Shown: positions 1-5,896 of the stretch, piece by piece
How positions within the stretch are numbered: position 1 is the first letter of the stretch
How the letters are laid out: the number at the start of each line of letters is the position of its first letter
Assembly (NCBI GenBank): GCA_035531535.1
Contig: DATKSV010000168.1
Coordinates: 1-6,325 of the forward strand
Length of the DNA stretch: 6,325 nt
Reading direction: 5' to 3'
DNA from: AG-12 sp035531535
GTDB taxonomy: Bacteria > Chloroflexota > Dormibacteria > Aeolococcales > Bog-877
Notes under the pieces: generated by a model
Databases searched by the model: none
Seen by the model: only the letters and a program-made list of their open reading frames with translations
Told to the model about the DNA's origin: nothing
Translations under genes and position numbers: made by a program

Positions 1-942
1 ATGGAGGAGAGTGCCCGCGGGGACGACCGGCTGGGCACCACCTACCGAGGGGTGGGCCCGGCCTACAGCGACAAGGTGAGACGGATCGGGTTCCGGGTGG
101 GTGACCTGCAGAAGTTGAGCTTCCTGGAGAAGAAGCTCAACTTCGTGCTCCCGCTCAAGAACGACATCCTGGTCAAGCTCTACGAGGCTCCCCCCTTCAC
201 CAGGGCGGAGATCCTGGCCGAGTACACCGAGTACGCCAGCCGTCTGGACCGGTTCATCAAGGACCCCTATCCCCTGGTCCAGCTGGCGGTGGCCGAGGGC
301 CACCGGGTGATCCTGGAGGGCGCGCAGGGAACCATGCTGGACCTTGACCTGGGCACCTACCCCTACGTCACCAGCTCCTATCCGTCGTCGGGAGGCGCCC
401 TGGCCGGAGCCGGAATCGGGCCCCGCCACGTCAGCGCCACGGTGGGGGTCTTCAAGGCGTACACCACCCGGGTCGGATATGGCCCCTTCCCCACCGAGCT
501 GGACGACGAGCTGGGTGAGTACCTGCGCGAGCGCGGGGCCGAGTACGGCACCACCACCGGCCGACCGCGGCGGGTGGGCTGGTTCGACGGGCCGGTCGCC
601 AGCTACGCGGTGGGGGTCAACGGGATCGACTCGATCGCCCTCACCAAGCTGGACGTCCTCGACGAGCTGGAGGTGGTGAGGATCTGCACTGGCTATCTCA
701 GCAAGGGGGTGGCCCACGACCACCCGATGGCCAACATCTCCCACCTCAAGCACCTTGAGCTGGTCTATGAGGATCTGCCCGGATGGGGCTGCAGCACTAG
801 GGATGCGCGCTCGTTCGCCGAACTGCCGGAGCTGGCCCAACGCTACGTCGCCCGGATCGAGGAGGTGGCGGGGGCGTCGGTGGATCTGATCTCGGTGGGG
901 CCGGAGCGCGACCAGACGATTTGGCGCCGGCAGGACTGGTGA
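1..942 (+). CDS. purA: Adenylosuccinate synthetase, C-terminal part (5' end outside window)
   Basis: Catalyses GTP-dependent condensation of IMP with aspartate to adenylosuccinate, the first committed step from IMP to AMP, in the cytoplasm. The 313 visible residues match the family from the IMP-binding GTT-x-RG-x-GPAY segment (residues 12-22) onward. Other family landmarks are R28 (equivalent to the intersubunit Arg143 of the E. coli enzyme), EGAQG with Q109 (like Gln224), the TTGRPRR aspartate-binding loop (185-191), TKLD at 215-218 (guanine-binding NKxD-like), and SVGPER near the C-terminus. The constant offset of about 115 residues to E. coli numbering shows that roughly 115 N-terminal residues, with the GDEGKGK P-loop and the catalytic Asp and His, lie upstream of the window. 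The ATG at position 1 is therefore an internal Met, not the start. The C-terminus is complete and close to the usual length. The next gene overlaps its stop codon by 4 bases. Identification is firm; activity cannot be judged without the N-terminus. Confidence 0.96.
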   Translation: MEESARGDDRLGTTYRGVGPAYSDKVRRIGFRVGDLQKLSFLEKKLNFVLPLKNDILVKLYEAPPFTRAEILAEYTEYASRLDRFIKDPYPLVQLAVAEGHRVILEGAQGTMLDLDLGTYPYVTSSYPSSGGALAGAGIGPRHVSATVGVFKAYTTRVGYGPFPTELDDELGEYLRERGAEYGTTTGRPRRVGWFDGPVASYAVGVNGIDSIALTKLDVLDELEVVRICTGYLSKGVAHDHPMANISHLKHLELVYEDLPGWGCSTRDARSFAELPELAQRYVARIEEVAGASVDLISVGPERDQTIWRRQDW

Positions 943-2255
943 GGCAATTGGGGGCGACCCTGGGTCGCCGGCTGGCGGCGGCGGGCCTGCTGTTCCTGGC
1001 TCTGGCCGCCGTCGCCCTCGCCCTGGCGCCCGCCATGGCTGCCGCGGCCCCCTTCTGGACGCCTTTGGGCGGCCCCGCCTTCCCGGCGGCTGAGCACGTC
1101 ACGGTCTGGCAGCTGGTGGCCAACCCGACCCAGCCCCAGGACCTGCTGGCGGCGACCGGCCGGGGAGTCTTCGCCAGCGTGGACGGCGGCCAGACGTGGA
1201 CTCCAACTTCGATCACGGGATGGACCTGGGCGGTCGCCTTCTCGGCCAGCGGCGCGGTCGCCTATGCCGGCACCGCCTCCGCCGGGGTCTTCCGCAGCAG
1301 CGATGGGGGCGTCCAGTGGAGCCGGGACAACGTCGGGCTCCAGAACCTCGACGTGCGTGCCATCTCGGTTGGCACCGACGCCGTGGTGCTGGGGACCAAC
1401 TCCGGCGTCTACCTGAGTGGCACCGGGCTCGGTTGGGATCCCGCCGGGCTCCAGGGCACCACCATCAGCTCGCTGGCGATCGTGGCCGAGAGACCGCTCG
1501 GGGTCCTGGCAGGATCCGACGGCACCATCGCCAGCAACAATCTCTTCCTCAACCTGGCCCTGGCGTCCTCGAAGTCCTGGCAGGCTGTCCCGGGCGCCGA
1601 TCCCCAGGGCAGCCCGGTGTTCGCGATCGGGGTGGGGCCGCTGGCGAAGGGTGCCGGCAACCCTCCGATCCTGGTGGGAAACCTCAAGGGGCTGTACCTC
1701 AGCACCAACGGGGCCAGCAGCTGGCAGCAGGTGAACCTCAGCCAGGGGGTGCTCTGGAGCGTCAACACGATCGCCTTCGACCCGGAGAACCCAGCCCTGG
1801 TCTACGTCGGCGGCGACAACGGTGGGAGCAGTGGGGGCGGCGTCCAGCGCAGCGTCAACGGGGGCTCGACCTGGGGGCCGTCGCAGGCTGGCCTGCCGGC
1901 CAGCGACGTGACCAGCCTGGCCGTCGAGCCCACCAACCCGGTGACTGTGCTGGCCGCGCTCTGGCACGGGAGCACCCGGCAGCCGGCGACCGCCAAGATG
2001 ATCGACACCTCGGCCCCGGGCCCGGTGCCGCTGCAGGCGGTGGGAGCGGTCAGCCCGATTGCGATCAGCCCGCCCCCGACCCCGGCCTCCACTCCCACCC
2101 CGGTCCCCAGGCACCACGTCACCGCCGGCCCCCGGATCTCGATCCCCGCCTGGGCGCCCCCGGCGGCGGCGGCGGTGCTGCTGGTGCTGATAGTCGCTAC
2201 CGTTATGGGCCTTAGACGAAGGCGTACCCGGCTTGATGCGGAGGCCCCACCTTGA
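939..2255 (+). CDS. Exported, membrane-anchored BNR/Asp-box beta-propeller protein
   Basis: Probable secreted protein of 438 residues, function unknown. The N-terminus has basic residues (R2, R10, R11), a long Ala/Leu hydrophobic core and an AMAAAA stretch around residues 32-37, reading as a Sec signal peptide. Four Asp-box (BNR) motifs are visible: SVDGGQTW (80-87), SSDGGVQW (120-127), STNGASSW (255-262) and SVNGGSTW (305-312). Such motifs are blade-turn hallmarks of sialidase/VPS10/photosystem-stability-factor-like propellers. A Pro/Thr-rich spacer (378-391) leads to a C-terminal helix (about 408-424) followed by RRRR, so the propeller should sit outside the membrane on a stalk. The GTG at 939 was preferred to the TTG at 921: it gives the compact GTGA overlap with the purA stop and puts the signal peptide at the very N-terminus. 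AGGA at 932-935 is too close for an ideal ribosome site. Sialidase catalytic residues (FRIP, Arg triad) are not evident, so enzymatic activity is not inferred; a binding or scaffold role is possible. Confidence 0.85.
   Translation: MRQLGATLGRRLAAAGLLFLALAAVALALAPAMAAAAPFWTPLGGPAFPAAEHVTVWQLVANPTQPQDLLAATGRGVFASVDGGQTWTPTSITGWTWAVAFSASGAVAYAGTASAGVFRSSDGGVQWSRDNVGLQNLDVRAISVGTDAVVLGTNSGVYLSGTGLGWDPAGLQGTTISSLAIVAERPLGVLAGSDGTIASNNLFLNLALASSKSWQAVPGADPQGSPVFAIGVGPLAKGAGNPPILVGNLKGLYLSTNGASSWQQVNLSQGVLWSVNTIAFDPENPALVYVGGDNGGSSGGGVQRSVNGGSTWGPSQAGLPASDVTSLAVEPTNPVTVLAALWHGSTRQPATAKMIDTSAPGPVPLQAVGAVSPIAISPPPTPASTPTPVPRHHVTAGPRISIPAWAPPAAAAVLLVLIVATVMGLRRRRTRLDAEAPP
2188..2239 (+). other. Cluster of low-GC codons at the 3' end of the propeller gene
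   Basis: The codons for the C-terminal helix and RRRR anchor include ATA, GCT, GTT, CTT, AGA, CGA, CGT, CTT and GAT, unlike the G/C-ending codons of the rest of the gene. The stretch lies just before the ribosome site of the next gene. It may keep that site free of structure or slow translation during membrane insertion; both are inferences. Confidence 0.4.
2240..2244 (+). promoter_or_regulatory. Ribosome binding site that fixes a TTG start
   Basis: A perfect GGAGG lies 7 bases before the TTG at 2252. This is the only strong Shine-Dalgarno sequence at any overlapping junction in the window. It supports the otherwise unusual TTG start of the RidA-family gene, even though that start overlaps the preceding stop as TTGA. 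Confidence 0.75.
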
Positions 2256-2725
2256 TCCATCCAGGAACCGACCCGACCCCGGAGCAGCGGCTGGCCGCCC
2301 TCGGTCTGGAGCTGCCCGCGGCGCCCTCCCCGGTCGCCAGCTACCAGCCGTTCACCCTGGCGGGGGATCTGGTGGTTACCTCCGGGGTGCTGCCGATGCG
2401 GGACGGCCACGTGATCACGGGCCGGCTGGGGGAGACCATGACGGTGGAGGCCGGGGTGGCGGCCGCGCGCCAGGCCGCCCTCTCGGTGATGGCGACCCTG
2501 GCCCGCGCCGCCGGAGGGCTGGGCCAGGTGAAGGGCCTGGTCATGCTCACCGTGTACGTGCGTTGCGCGCCCGACTTCGCTCGCCAGCCCGAGATCGCCG
2601 ACGGCGCCTCCAAGCTGCTGGTCGAGGTGCTAGGGCCGGCCGGGGAACACGCTCGAGTGGCGGTGGGCGTCGCCGAGCTTCCGCTGGAAGCCTGCCTGGA
2701 GCTGCAGGTGATAGCCCGGCGCTGA
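2252..2725 (+). CDS. RidA/YjgF/YER057c/UK114 family protein (long YjgF-like-1 type)
   Basis: RidA-family proteins are small cytoplasmic trimers; the archetype hydrolyses reactive enamine/imine intermediates from PLP enzymes such as threonine dehydratase. This 157-residue protein matches the longer subgroup with an N-terminal extension: PSPVASYQPF (25-34), LVVTSGVLPM (40-49), GRLGETMTVEAG (57-68), the AAR-x-AAL helix (70-76), VKGLVMLTVYVRCAPDF (92-108) and HARVAVGVAELPLEACLEL near the C-terminus. R135 and E150 fall where Arg105 and Glu120 of E. coli RidA are, so the substrate-carboxylate-binding arginine seems to be kept. The TTG start is supported by GGAGG 7 bases upstream and by the TTGA overlap with the propeller gene, implying coupled translation. 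It is the last gene of the purA operon tail, and a hairpin begins 3 bases after its stop. Family assignment is strong. Deaminase activity is less sure, because several RidA subgroups have diverged in function. Confidence 0.92.
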   Translation: MIHPGTDPTPEQRLAALGLELPAAPSPVASYQPFTLAGDLVVTSGVLPMRDGHVITGRLGETMTVEAGVAAARQAALSVMATLARAAGGLGQVKGLVMLTVYVRCAPDFARQPEIADGASKLLVEVLGPAGEHARVAVGVAELPLEACLELQVIARR

Positions 2726-2728
2726 GCC

Positions 2729-2750
2729 GGACCGGGGCGTCCCGCGGTCC
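2729..2750 (+). terminator. GC-rich hairpin after the RidA gene, possible terminator
   Basis: GGACCG followed by GGG, a CGT loop, CCC, one bulged G and CGGTCC form a 9-pair stem with a triloop, starting 3 bases after the stop codon. There is no T tract downstream, so it is not a classical intrinsic terminator, though such I-shaped hairpins occur in high-GC bacteria. It could also serve the convergent minus-strand gene. A smaller stem (GCGCC-CTT-GGCGC, 2765-2777) and a long-loop pair CCCAGC/GCTGGG (2797-2824) follow. Confidence 0.45.
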
Positions 2751-2836
2751 CCGGCCTCGCCGATGCGCCCTTGGCGCGCGCTCGGCCGGATTCAGCCCCA
2801 GCAACGACCGACATCATCGCTGGGTGCCGGACCTAG

Positions 2837-2925
2837 TCAGGTGACCCTCAAGACGACCAGTCCCGAGCCGCTCTGGTCGCAGCGCTGCCAGTGGGCCGCC
2901 TGCCAGCGAGCGACGGTGCGCTGGA
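2837..2925 (-). other. Coding-like continuation downstream of the small membrane gene, in the -1 frame
   Basis: After the minus-strand stop at 2928-2926, the -1 frame stays open to a TGA at 2839-2837. It reads roughly DLIQRTVARWQAAHWQ and onward, with almost every codon ending in G or C. No ATG, GTG or TTG begins this segment in that frame near the junction. It could therefore be a tail of the same gene displaced by a one-base indel in the CCCC run near 2937-2940. The opposite plus-strand frame shares the same third positions and is equally G/C-ending, so base composition alone cannot decide the strand. Confidence 0.25.
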
Positions 2926-3114
2926 TCAGGTCTGGCGGGGAGAGCGGTGGTGCTGGACCACCCGGAACAGCGAGAACAGCACCCAGATGATGGCCAGCCC
3001 GATCAGGAGATGGAAGATAAGGGAGAGTGCGGGCAGCACCAGGAAGAAGGCGACGAAGAGGACCACCAGGACCAGCAGCACCAGGGAGAGCGGATGTCGC
3101 AGTAGATGTCTCAC
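2926..3114 (-). CDS. Small two-helix membrane protein, unknown family
   Basis: This 62-residue minus-strand product has a short basic N-terminus (RHLLRH), a very hydrophobic stretch (about 9-27) ending in Pro28, a second hydrophobic stretch (about 29-50) and a basic, His-rich tail (RVVQHHRSPR). It looks like a helical hairpin with both ends probably on the cytoplasmic side. From about codon 8 onward most codons end in C or G, as in the neighbouring genes, while the opposite strand gives an implausible Arg/Thr/Ser-rich product. GTG at 3114 was chosen because a promoter-like pair sits just upstream and its -10 is 6 bases from the start, implying a leaderless message. Start codons at 3150 (GTG) or 3222 (TTG) would add 12 or 36 residues with no hydrophobic or recognisable content. 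It points toward the RidA gene (convergent) and away from the ABC operon (divergent). No family was recognised. The true C-terminus may lie farther on if the frame shift noted downstream is real. Confidence 0.6.
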   Translation of the reverse strand: MRHLLRHPLSLVLLVLVVLFVAFFLVLPALSLIFHLLIGLAIIWVLFSLFRVVQHHRSPRQT

Positions 3115-3120
3115 CCGCTG

Positions 3121-3150
3121 ATGGTACGCCGGGCGGCGCCGGAGGGTCAC
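3121..3150 (-). promoter_or_regulatory. Promoter for the small membrane protein, probably leaderless
   Basis: On the minus strand, GTGACC (3150-3145, four of six matches to TTGACA) is followed after 18 bases by TACCAT (3126-3121, fitting TAnnnT). The GTG start begins 6 bases later. Initiation 6-7 bases after the -10 would put the first transcribed base at or next to the start codon, giving a message without a ribosome binding site. Inferred by eye only. Confidence 0.45.
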
Positions 3151-3261
3151 GCGGTCCCGCCGCCCGCGGTCCGGGCATGGCGAAAAAGAAGACTCCTGCT
3201 GGGCCCACGGCAGCCCCGCCAATGCTGCTCAACCTGCGCCAGGGGACCCGCGAGGGTCGTT

Positions 3262-3267
3262 TATACT
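3262..3267 (+). promoter_or_regulatory. -10 element for the ABC operon, near-leaderless start
   Basis: TATACT (five of six matches to TATAAT) stands out in very GC-rich sequence, 9 bases before the ATG at 3277. Transcription starting about 7 bases downstream would leave a leader of only about 3 bases, which fits the absence of a Shine-Dalgarno sequence at usable distance (the GAGGG at 3252-3256 is too far upstream). No good -35 hexamer is visible 16-18 bases upstream. The reverse complement contains TATAAA (3265-3260), so the site could also fire on the minus strand. Confidence 0.5.
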
Positions 3268-3276
3268 CGCACGCTC

Positions 3277-4272
3277 ATGTCCACCGCGGCCGTCACCCGC
3301 GGCGAGTTCGCCATCGAGGTCGAGGACCTGCGGCGAACGTACCGCACCACCACCGGGACCCTGCGCCGTCGCCGCCTCGAGGTGGAGGCCGTGCGGGGTG
3401 TCTCGCTCCATGTGGCAAGGGGCGAGCTCTTCGGCCTGCTCGGGCCCAACGGGGCCGGCAAGACCACCACCATCCGGGTCCTCTGCACGCTGCTGCTGCC
3501 GACCTCCGGGCGGGTGATGGTGCAGGGCCTGGACGTGGTCCAGAGCGCCCGCGAGGTGCGCCGCCAGATCGGGTACGTCTTCGGCGGGGACCGCGGTCTG
3601 TACGACCGCCTCAGTGCCCTCGACAACCTGCGCTACTTCGCCGAGCTCTACGGCCTCGAGCCGCGCCGCCACCGCGCCCGGATTGGGGAGGTGCTGGAGC
3701 AGGTCGGGCTCGCCGGCCGGGAGCGAGAGCGGGTGGAGGGCTTTTCGAGGGGCATGCGGCAGCGTCTCCACCTCGCCCGCGGGCTGCTCCACGACCCCCC
3801 CGTGCTCTTCTTCGACGAGCCCACGATAGGAGTCGACCCGGTCGGGGCCAGGGAGGTCCGCCAGCTCGTCGCCGATCTCTCCCGGGCAGGCAAGACGATT
3901 CTCCTCACCACCCACTACATGTTCGAGGCGGACAGTCTCTGCAACCGGATCGCGGTCATCTCCAAGGGCCAGATCGTGGCCGAAGGCACCCCCCAGGCAC
4001 TCAAGGCGGCGGTCTCGGACGTGACCGTGGTGGAGATCGAGGCCTACGGGGTGGCGGACCCTGTGCTGGACTCGATGCGCGCCCTGGACGGGGTGGACTC
4101 CGTGACCATGGAAACGCGGGACCAGGCCCAGCTGGTGCTGGTCCAGGCGCGCGAGGCGAGTCTGCTGACCGGCCGCCTCCTGCAGCTTCTGGAGGGAGTT
4201 CGGGTGGAACGGATCGGGACCCGGGAGCCAACCCTGGAGGACGCCTACGTGGCTCTGGTGACGGCCGGATGA
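3277..4272 (+). CDS. ABC-2 type transporter ATP-binding protein
   Basis: Cytoplasmic ATPase of 331 residues that would power the exporter formed with the two following permeases. Visible motifs: Walker A GPNGAGKT (56-63), signature FSRGMRQ (156-162, replacing LSGGQ), Walker B VLFFDE (176-181), D-loop GVD (185-187) and the switch histidine H213 in TTHYMFEAD. The Q-loop region reads IGYVFGGDRGLYDRLS (98-113), with Gly where glutamine is usual; I recall this FGG-x-RGLY variant in other ABC-2 ATPases of this group. A C-terminal domain of about 90 residues, ending in the REPTLEDAYVALV signature, is typical of the DrrA/NatA/CcmA-like class. The ATG at 3277 is preferred to the in-frame ATG at 3106: homology starts at about residue 12, a -10 element lies just upstream, and the extra 57 residues resemble no known domain. 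Its stop overlaps the next start as ATGA. Export substrate (drug, lipid, polysaccharide or other) is unknown. Confidence 0.93.
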   Translation: MSTAAVTRGEFAIEVEDLRRTYRTTTGTLRRRRLEVEAVRGVSLHVARGELFGLLGPNGAGKTTTIRVLCTLLLPTSGRVMVQGLDVVQSAREVRRQIGYVFGGDRGLYDRLSALDNLRYFAELYGLEPRRHRARIGEVLEQVGLAGRERERVEGFSRGMRQRLHLARGLLHDPPVLFFDEPTIGVDPVGAREVRQLVADLSRAGKTILLTTHYMFEADSLCNRIAVISKGQIVAEGTPQALKAAVSDVTVVEIEAYGVADPVLDSMRALDGVDSVTMETRDQAQLVLVQAREASLLTGRLLQLLEGVRVERIGTREPTLEDAYVALVTAG

Positions 4273-5078
4273 GCGCTGGCCGAGCCGCCGCCCAGCTGGG
4301 GCCGCCGCTCCGCTGGCCCCGGGTGCTGGTGGTCGGATGGTTCTACCAACTGAAGATGCAGGCGCAGTCTGGCTTCATGATCATGACCGCGCTGGTGCAA
4401 CCGCTGATCTTCGCCACCATTGCCATGGCCGACCAGCAGGCGGGCAACCGCAGCCTTCCCATTCTCTTCTACGCTCTGGGCGCTGGGATCATGGGGATCT
4501 GGTCGACGGTGGTGTTCGGCTGTGGGGGAGTGATCTCGTGGCAGCGCCATCAGGGCATGCTCGAGCCTTTGGTGATGGCCCCGGTCCCGTTCGTGCTGGT
4601 GCTGATGGGCATCACCCTGGGGACCGCCACGGTGGGGCTGTACTCGATGGGAGCCACCCTGCTCTGGGCGGCCGTGGTGTTTCGAGCCCACGTCCAGCTG
4701 GCCGACCCCCTGGCCTTCATCCTGGCCGCGGTGGTAACGGTGGTGAGCCTGGGTCTGCTGGGCCTGGTGATGGGCTCCAGCTTCGTGCTCTACCGCAACT
4801 CCAACTCCATCTCAAACATGCTTGAGTACCCGGTCTGGCTGGTGACCGGGCTGCTGGTGCCGCTCTCCCTCCTGCCCGGCTGGACTCATCCGCTGGCCTA
4901 TGTCCTCGCCCCCACCTGGGGAGTGCAGGCGCTCCGCGCGGCAGCTCTGGGCGGCCAGCCGCTGCCCGACCTCGGCTGGTGCTTGCTGGCCTCACTGGCC
5001 TACCTCGCCCTTGGAGTCTGGCTGGTGGGCAGAGTGGAGGTCCGAGCTCGGAGCGCCGCCACCCTGACCTTCCAGTGA
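4269..5078 (+). CDS. ABC-2 type transporter permease, first subunit
   Basis: Inner-membrane permease of 269 residues with about six hydrophobic segments (roughly 37-54, 65-88, 107-136, 147-170, 188-205 and 235-254). The family feature GMLEPLVMAPVP (96-107), the conserved Glu-Pro loop after the second helix, is clear. So is the late LVPLSLLPGWTHPLAYVLAPTW segment followed by ALR, as in ABC-2 permeases (recalled pattern: PLS-x-LPxW then ALR). It starts with ATGA across the ATPase stop, with no Shine-Dalgarno sequence, so translation probably depends on reinitiation. It differs clearly from the second permease and has a longer N-terminal cytoplasmic arm, so the two are probably partners in a heterodimer rather than duplicates. 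The substrate cannot be read from sequence. Confidence 0.9.
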   Translation: MSAGRAAAQLGPPLRWPRVLVVGWFYQLKMQAQSGFMIMTALVQPLIFATIAMADQQAGNRSLPILFYALGAGIMGIWSTVVFGCGGVISWQRHQGMLEPLVMAPVPFVLVLMGITLGTATVGLYSMGATLLWAAVVFRAHVQLADPLAFILAAVVTVVSLGLLGLVMGSSFVLYRNSNSISNMLEYPVWLVTGLLVPLSLLPGWTHPLAYVLAPTWGVQALRAAALGGQPLPDLGWCLLASLAYLALGVWLVGRVEVRARSAATLTFQ

Positions 5079-5896
5079 GCGCCGTGGCGCTCACCGGGCG
5101 GGCTGGCTGGGACCATTTCTGGAGAGTCTTCCTGATTGGGGGCCTGATCTCCTACCGGGCCCTTTTCTACTGGATCTCACCCTGGCAGTACATTCCCACC
5201 ATGCTGGCGGCGCCCCTCTTCCAGATCCTTTTCTTCGTTTACCTGGGGCGGTCCACCGGAGTCGGCTCCACCAGCTTCTTCGTGGTCGGCAACTCGATCC
5301 AGATCTGCAGCATGGCGGGGATCTACGGCATGACCATGGCGATCTCGAACGAGCGCCAGTTCCAGACCCTGAGCCCGATCCTGGCCACGCCCAGCAACCG
5401 TCTGGCGATCTTCCTCGGGCGTGGCCTGCCGGTGTTGATCACGGGCTTCCAGACCACCTGTTTCGGCTTCCTGGTCTCCGCCCTCATCCTGGGCTTCCGG
5501 CCCGACCCGGGGTCGCTGCCGCTGCTGGCGGTGGCGGTGGTGGTGACAGCGGCCTCCTGCACCGGATTCGGGATGGCCCTGGGCTCAGTGGGGTTGCGGG
5601 TCAGGGACGTGTTCCTCATCTCCAACATCGCCTACTTCGCGGTCCTCCTCGTCTGTGGCGTGGAGGTCCCGCTCAGCCAGCTGCCAGGCGGGGTCCGAGC
5701 CATGGCCCAGTTCCTGCCCTTGACGCACGGGATCGCTGCCGGGCGCCTGCTGGCGGCCGGCCGCGGCGGCGGGACGGCGGTCGCCGACATCCTCCTGGAG
5801 CTGGCGGTGGGAGTCGCCTGGGCGGCCTTCGCCTACCTGCTGTTCCGGTACTTCGAGCGCTCCGGCCGGCGCACCGGGGCTTTCGACCGACTGTGA
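5075..5896 (+). CDS. ABC-2 type transporter permease, second subunit
   Basis: Inner-membrane permease of 273 residues with about six hydrophobic segments (roughly 41-58, 65-90, 116-139, 148-172, 178-197 and 236-257). After the second comes the ABC-2 type loop NERQFQTLSPILATPSNR (92-109). Near the end, VEVPLSQLPGGVRAMAQFLPLTHGI (197-220) fits the late PLS-x-LP re-entrant region of the family, including the usual LPLTHG motif. The start is GTG at 5075, overlapping the previous stop as GTGA. An in-frame ATG at 4979 would run 100 bases into the first permease and give a Pro/Ser/Gly-rich prefix without membrane character. No ribosome site is visible, so coupled translation is likely and would favour equal amounts of the two permeases. 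The basic C-terminus (RSGRRTGAFDRL) suits the cytoplasmic side. Confidence 0.9.
   Translation: MSAVALTGRAGWDHFWRVFLIGGLISYRALFYWISPWQYIPTMLAAPLFQILFFVYLGRSTGVGSTSFFVVGNSIQICSMAGIYGMTMAISNERQFQTLSPILATPSNRLAIFLGRGLPVLITGFQTTCFGFLVSALILGFRPDPGSLPLLAVAVVVTAASCTGFGMALGSVGLRVRDVFLISNIAYFAVLLVCGVEVPLSQLPGGVRAMAQFLPLTHGIAAGRLLAAGRGGGTAVADILLELAVGVAWAAFAYLLFRYFERSGRRTGAFDRL

Noticed and set aside
921..938. TTG at 921 as the start of the propeller gene
   Set aside because: It overlaps purA by 22 bases and adds six residues before the basic n-region. The GTG at 939 gives the usual 4-base overlap and a cleaner signal peptide.
843..2117. Long minus-strand open frame of 424 codons opposite the propeller gene
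   Set aside because: Its product is Arg/Gly/Asp/Pro-rich with no domain, while the opposite strand encodes a signal peptide, four Asp-boxes and a membrane anchor. Long antisense frames are expected in such GC-rich coding sequence.
2797..2824. CCCAGC/GCTGGG inverted repeat as a terminator or operator
   Set aside because: Only six pairs with a 16-base loop and no T tract. Such short repeats are common by chance in GC-rich sequence.
2763..2990. Plus-strand open frame of 75 codons between the RidA gene and the ABC operon
   Set aside because: Its first 25 codons are not biased like neighbouring genes and its end is antisense to the hydrophobic minus-strand protein. The G/C-ending middle shares its third positions with the minus-strand frame, so the bias is not independent evidence.
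3106..3276. In-frame 57-residue N-terminal extension of the ATPase from the ATG at 3106
   Set aside because: It has no similarity to ABC ATPases, covers the promoter of the divergent gene, and lies upstream of the -10 element that sits next to the ATG at 3277.
3229..3915. Minus-strand open frame of 228 codons opposite the ATPase
   Set aside because: No recognisable domain; the plus strand carries a complete set of ABC ATPase motifs over the same bases.
4979..5074. ATG at 4979 as the start of the second permease
   Set aside because: It would overlap the first permease by 100 bases and add a Pro/Ser/Gly-rich prefix that does not look like a permease N-terminus. GTG at 5075 matches the overlap pattern of the other junctions.
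3027..5078. A 683-codon plus-strand open frame running through the ATPase region into the first permease
   Set aside because: Only the part from 4269 is real (the first permease). Upstream it is an out-of-phase reading of the ATPase gene with Arg/Pro/Gly-rich content and no domain, so it is not a fusion protein.
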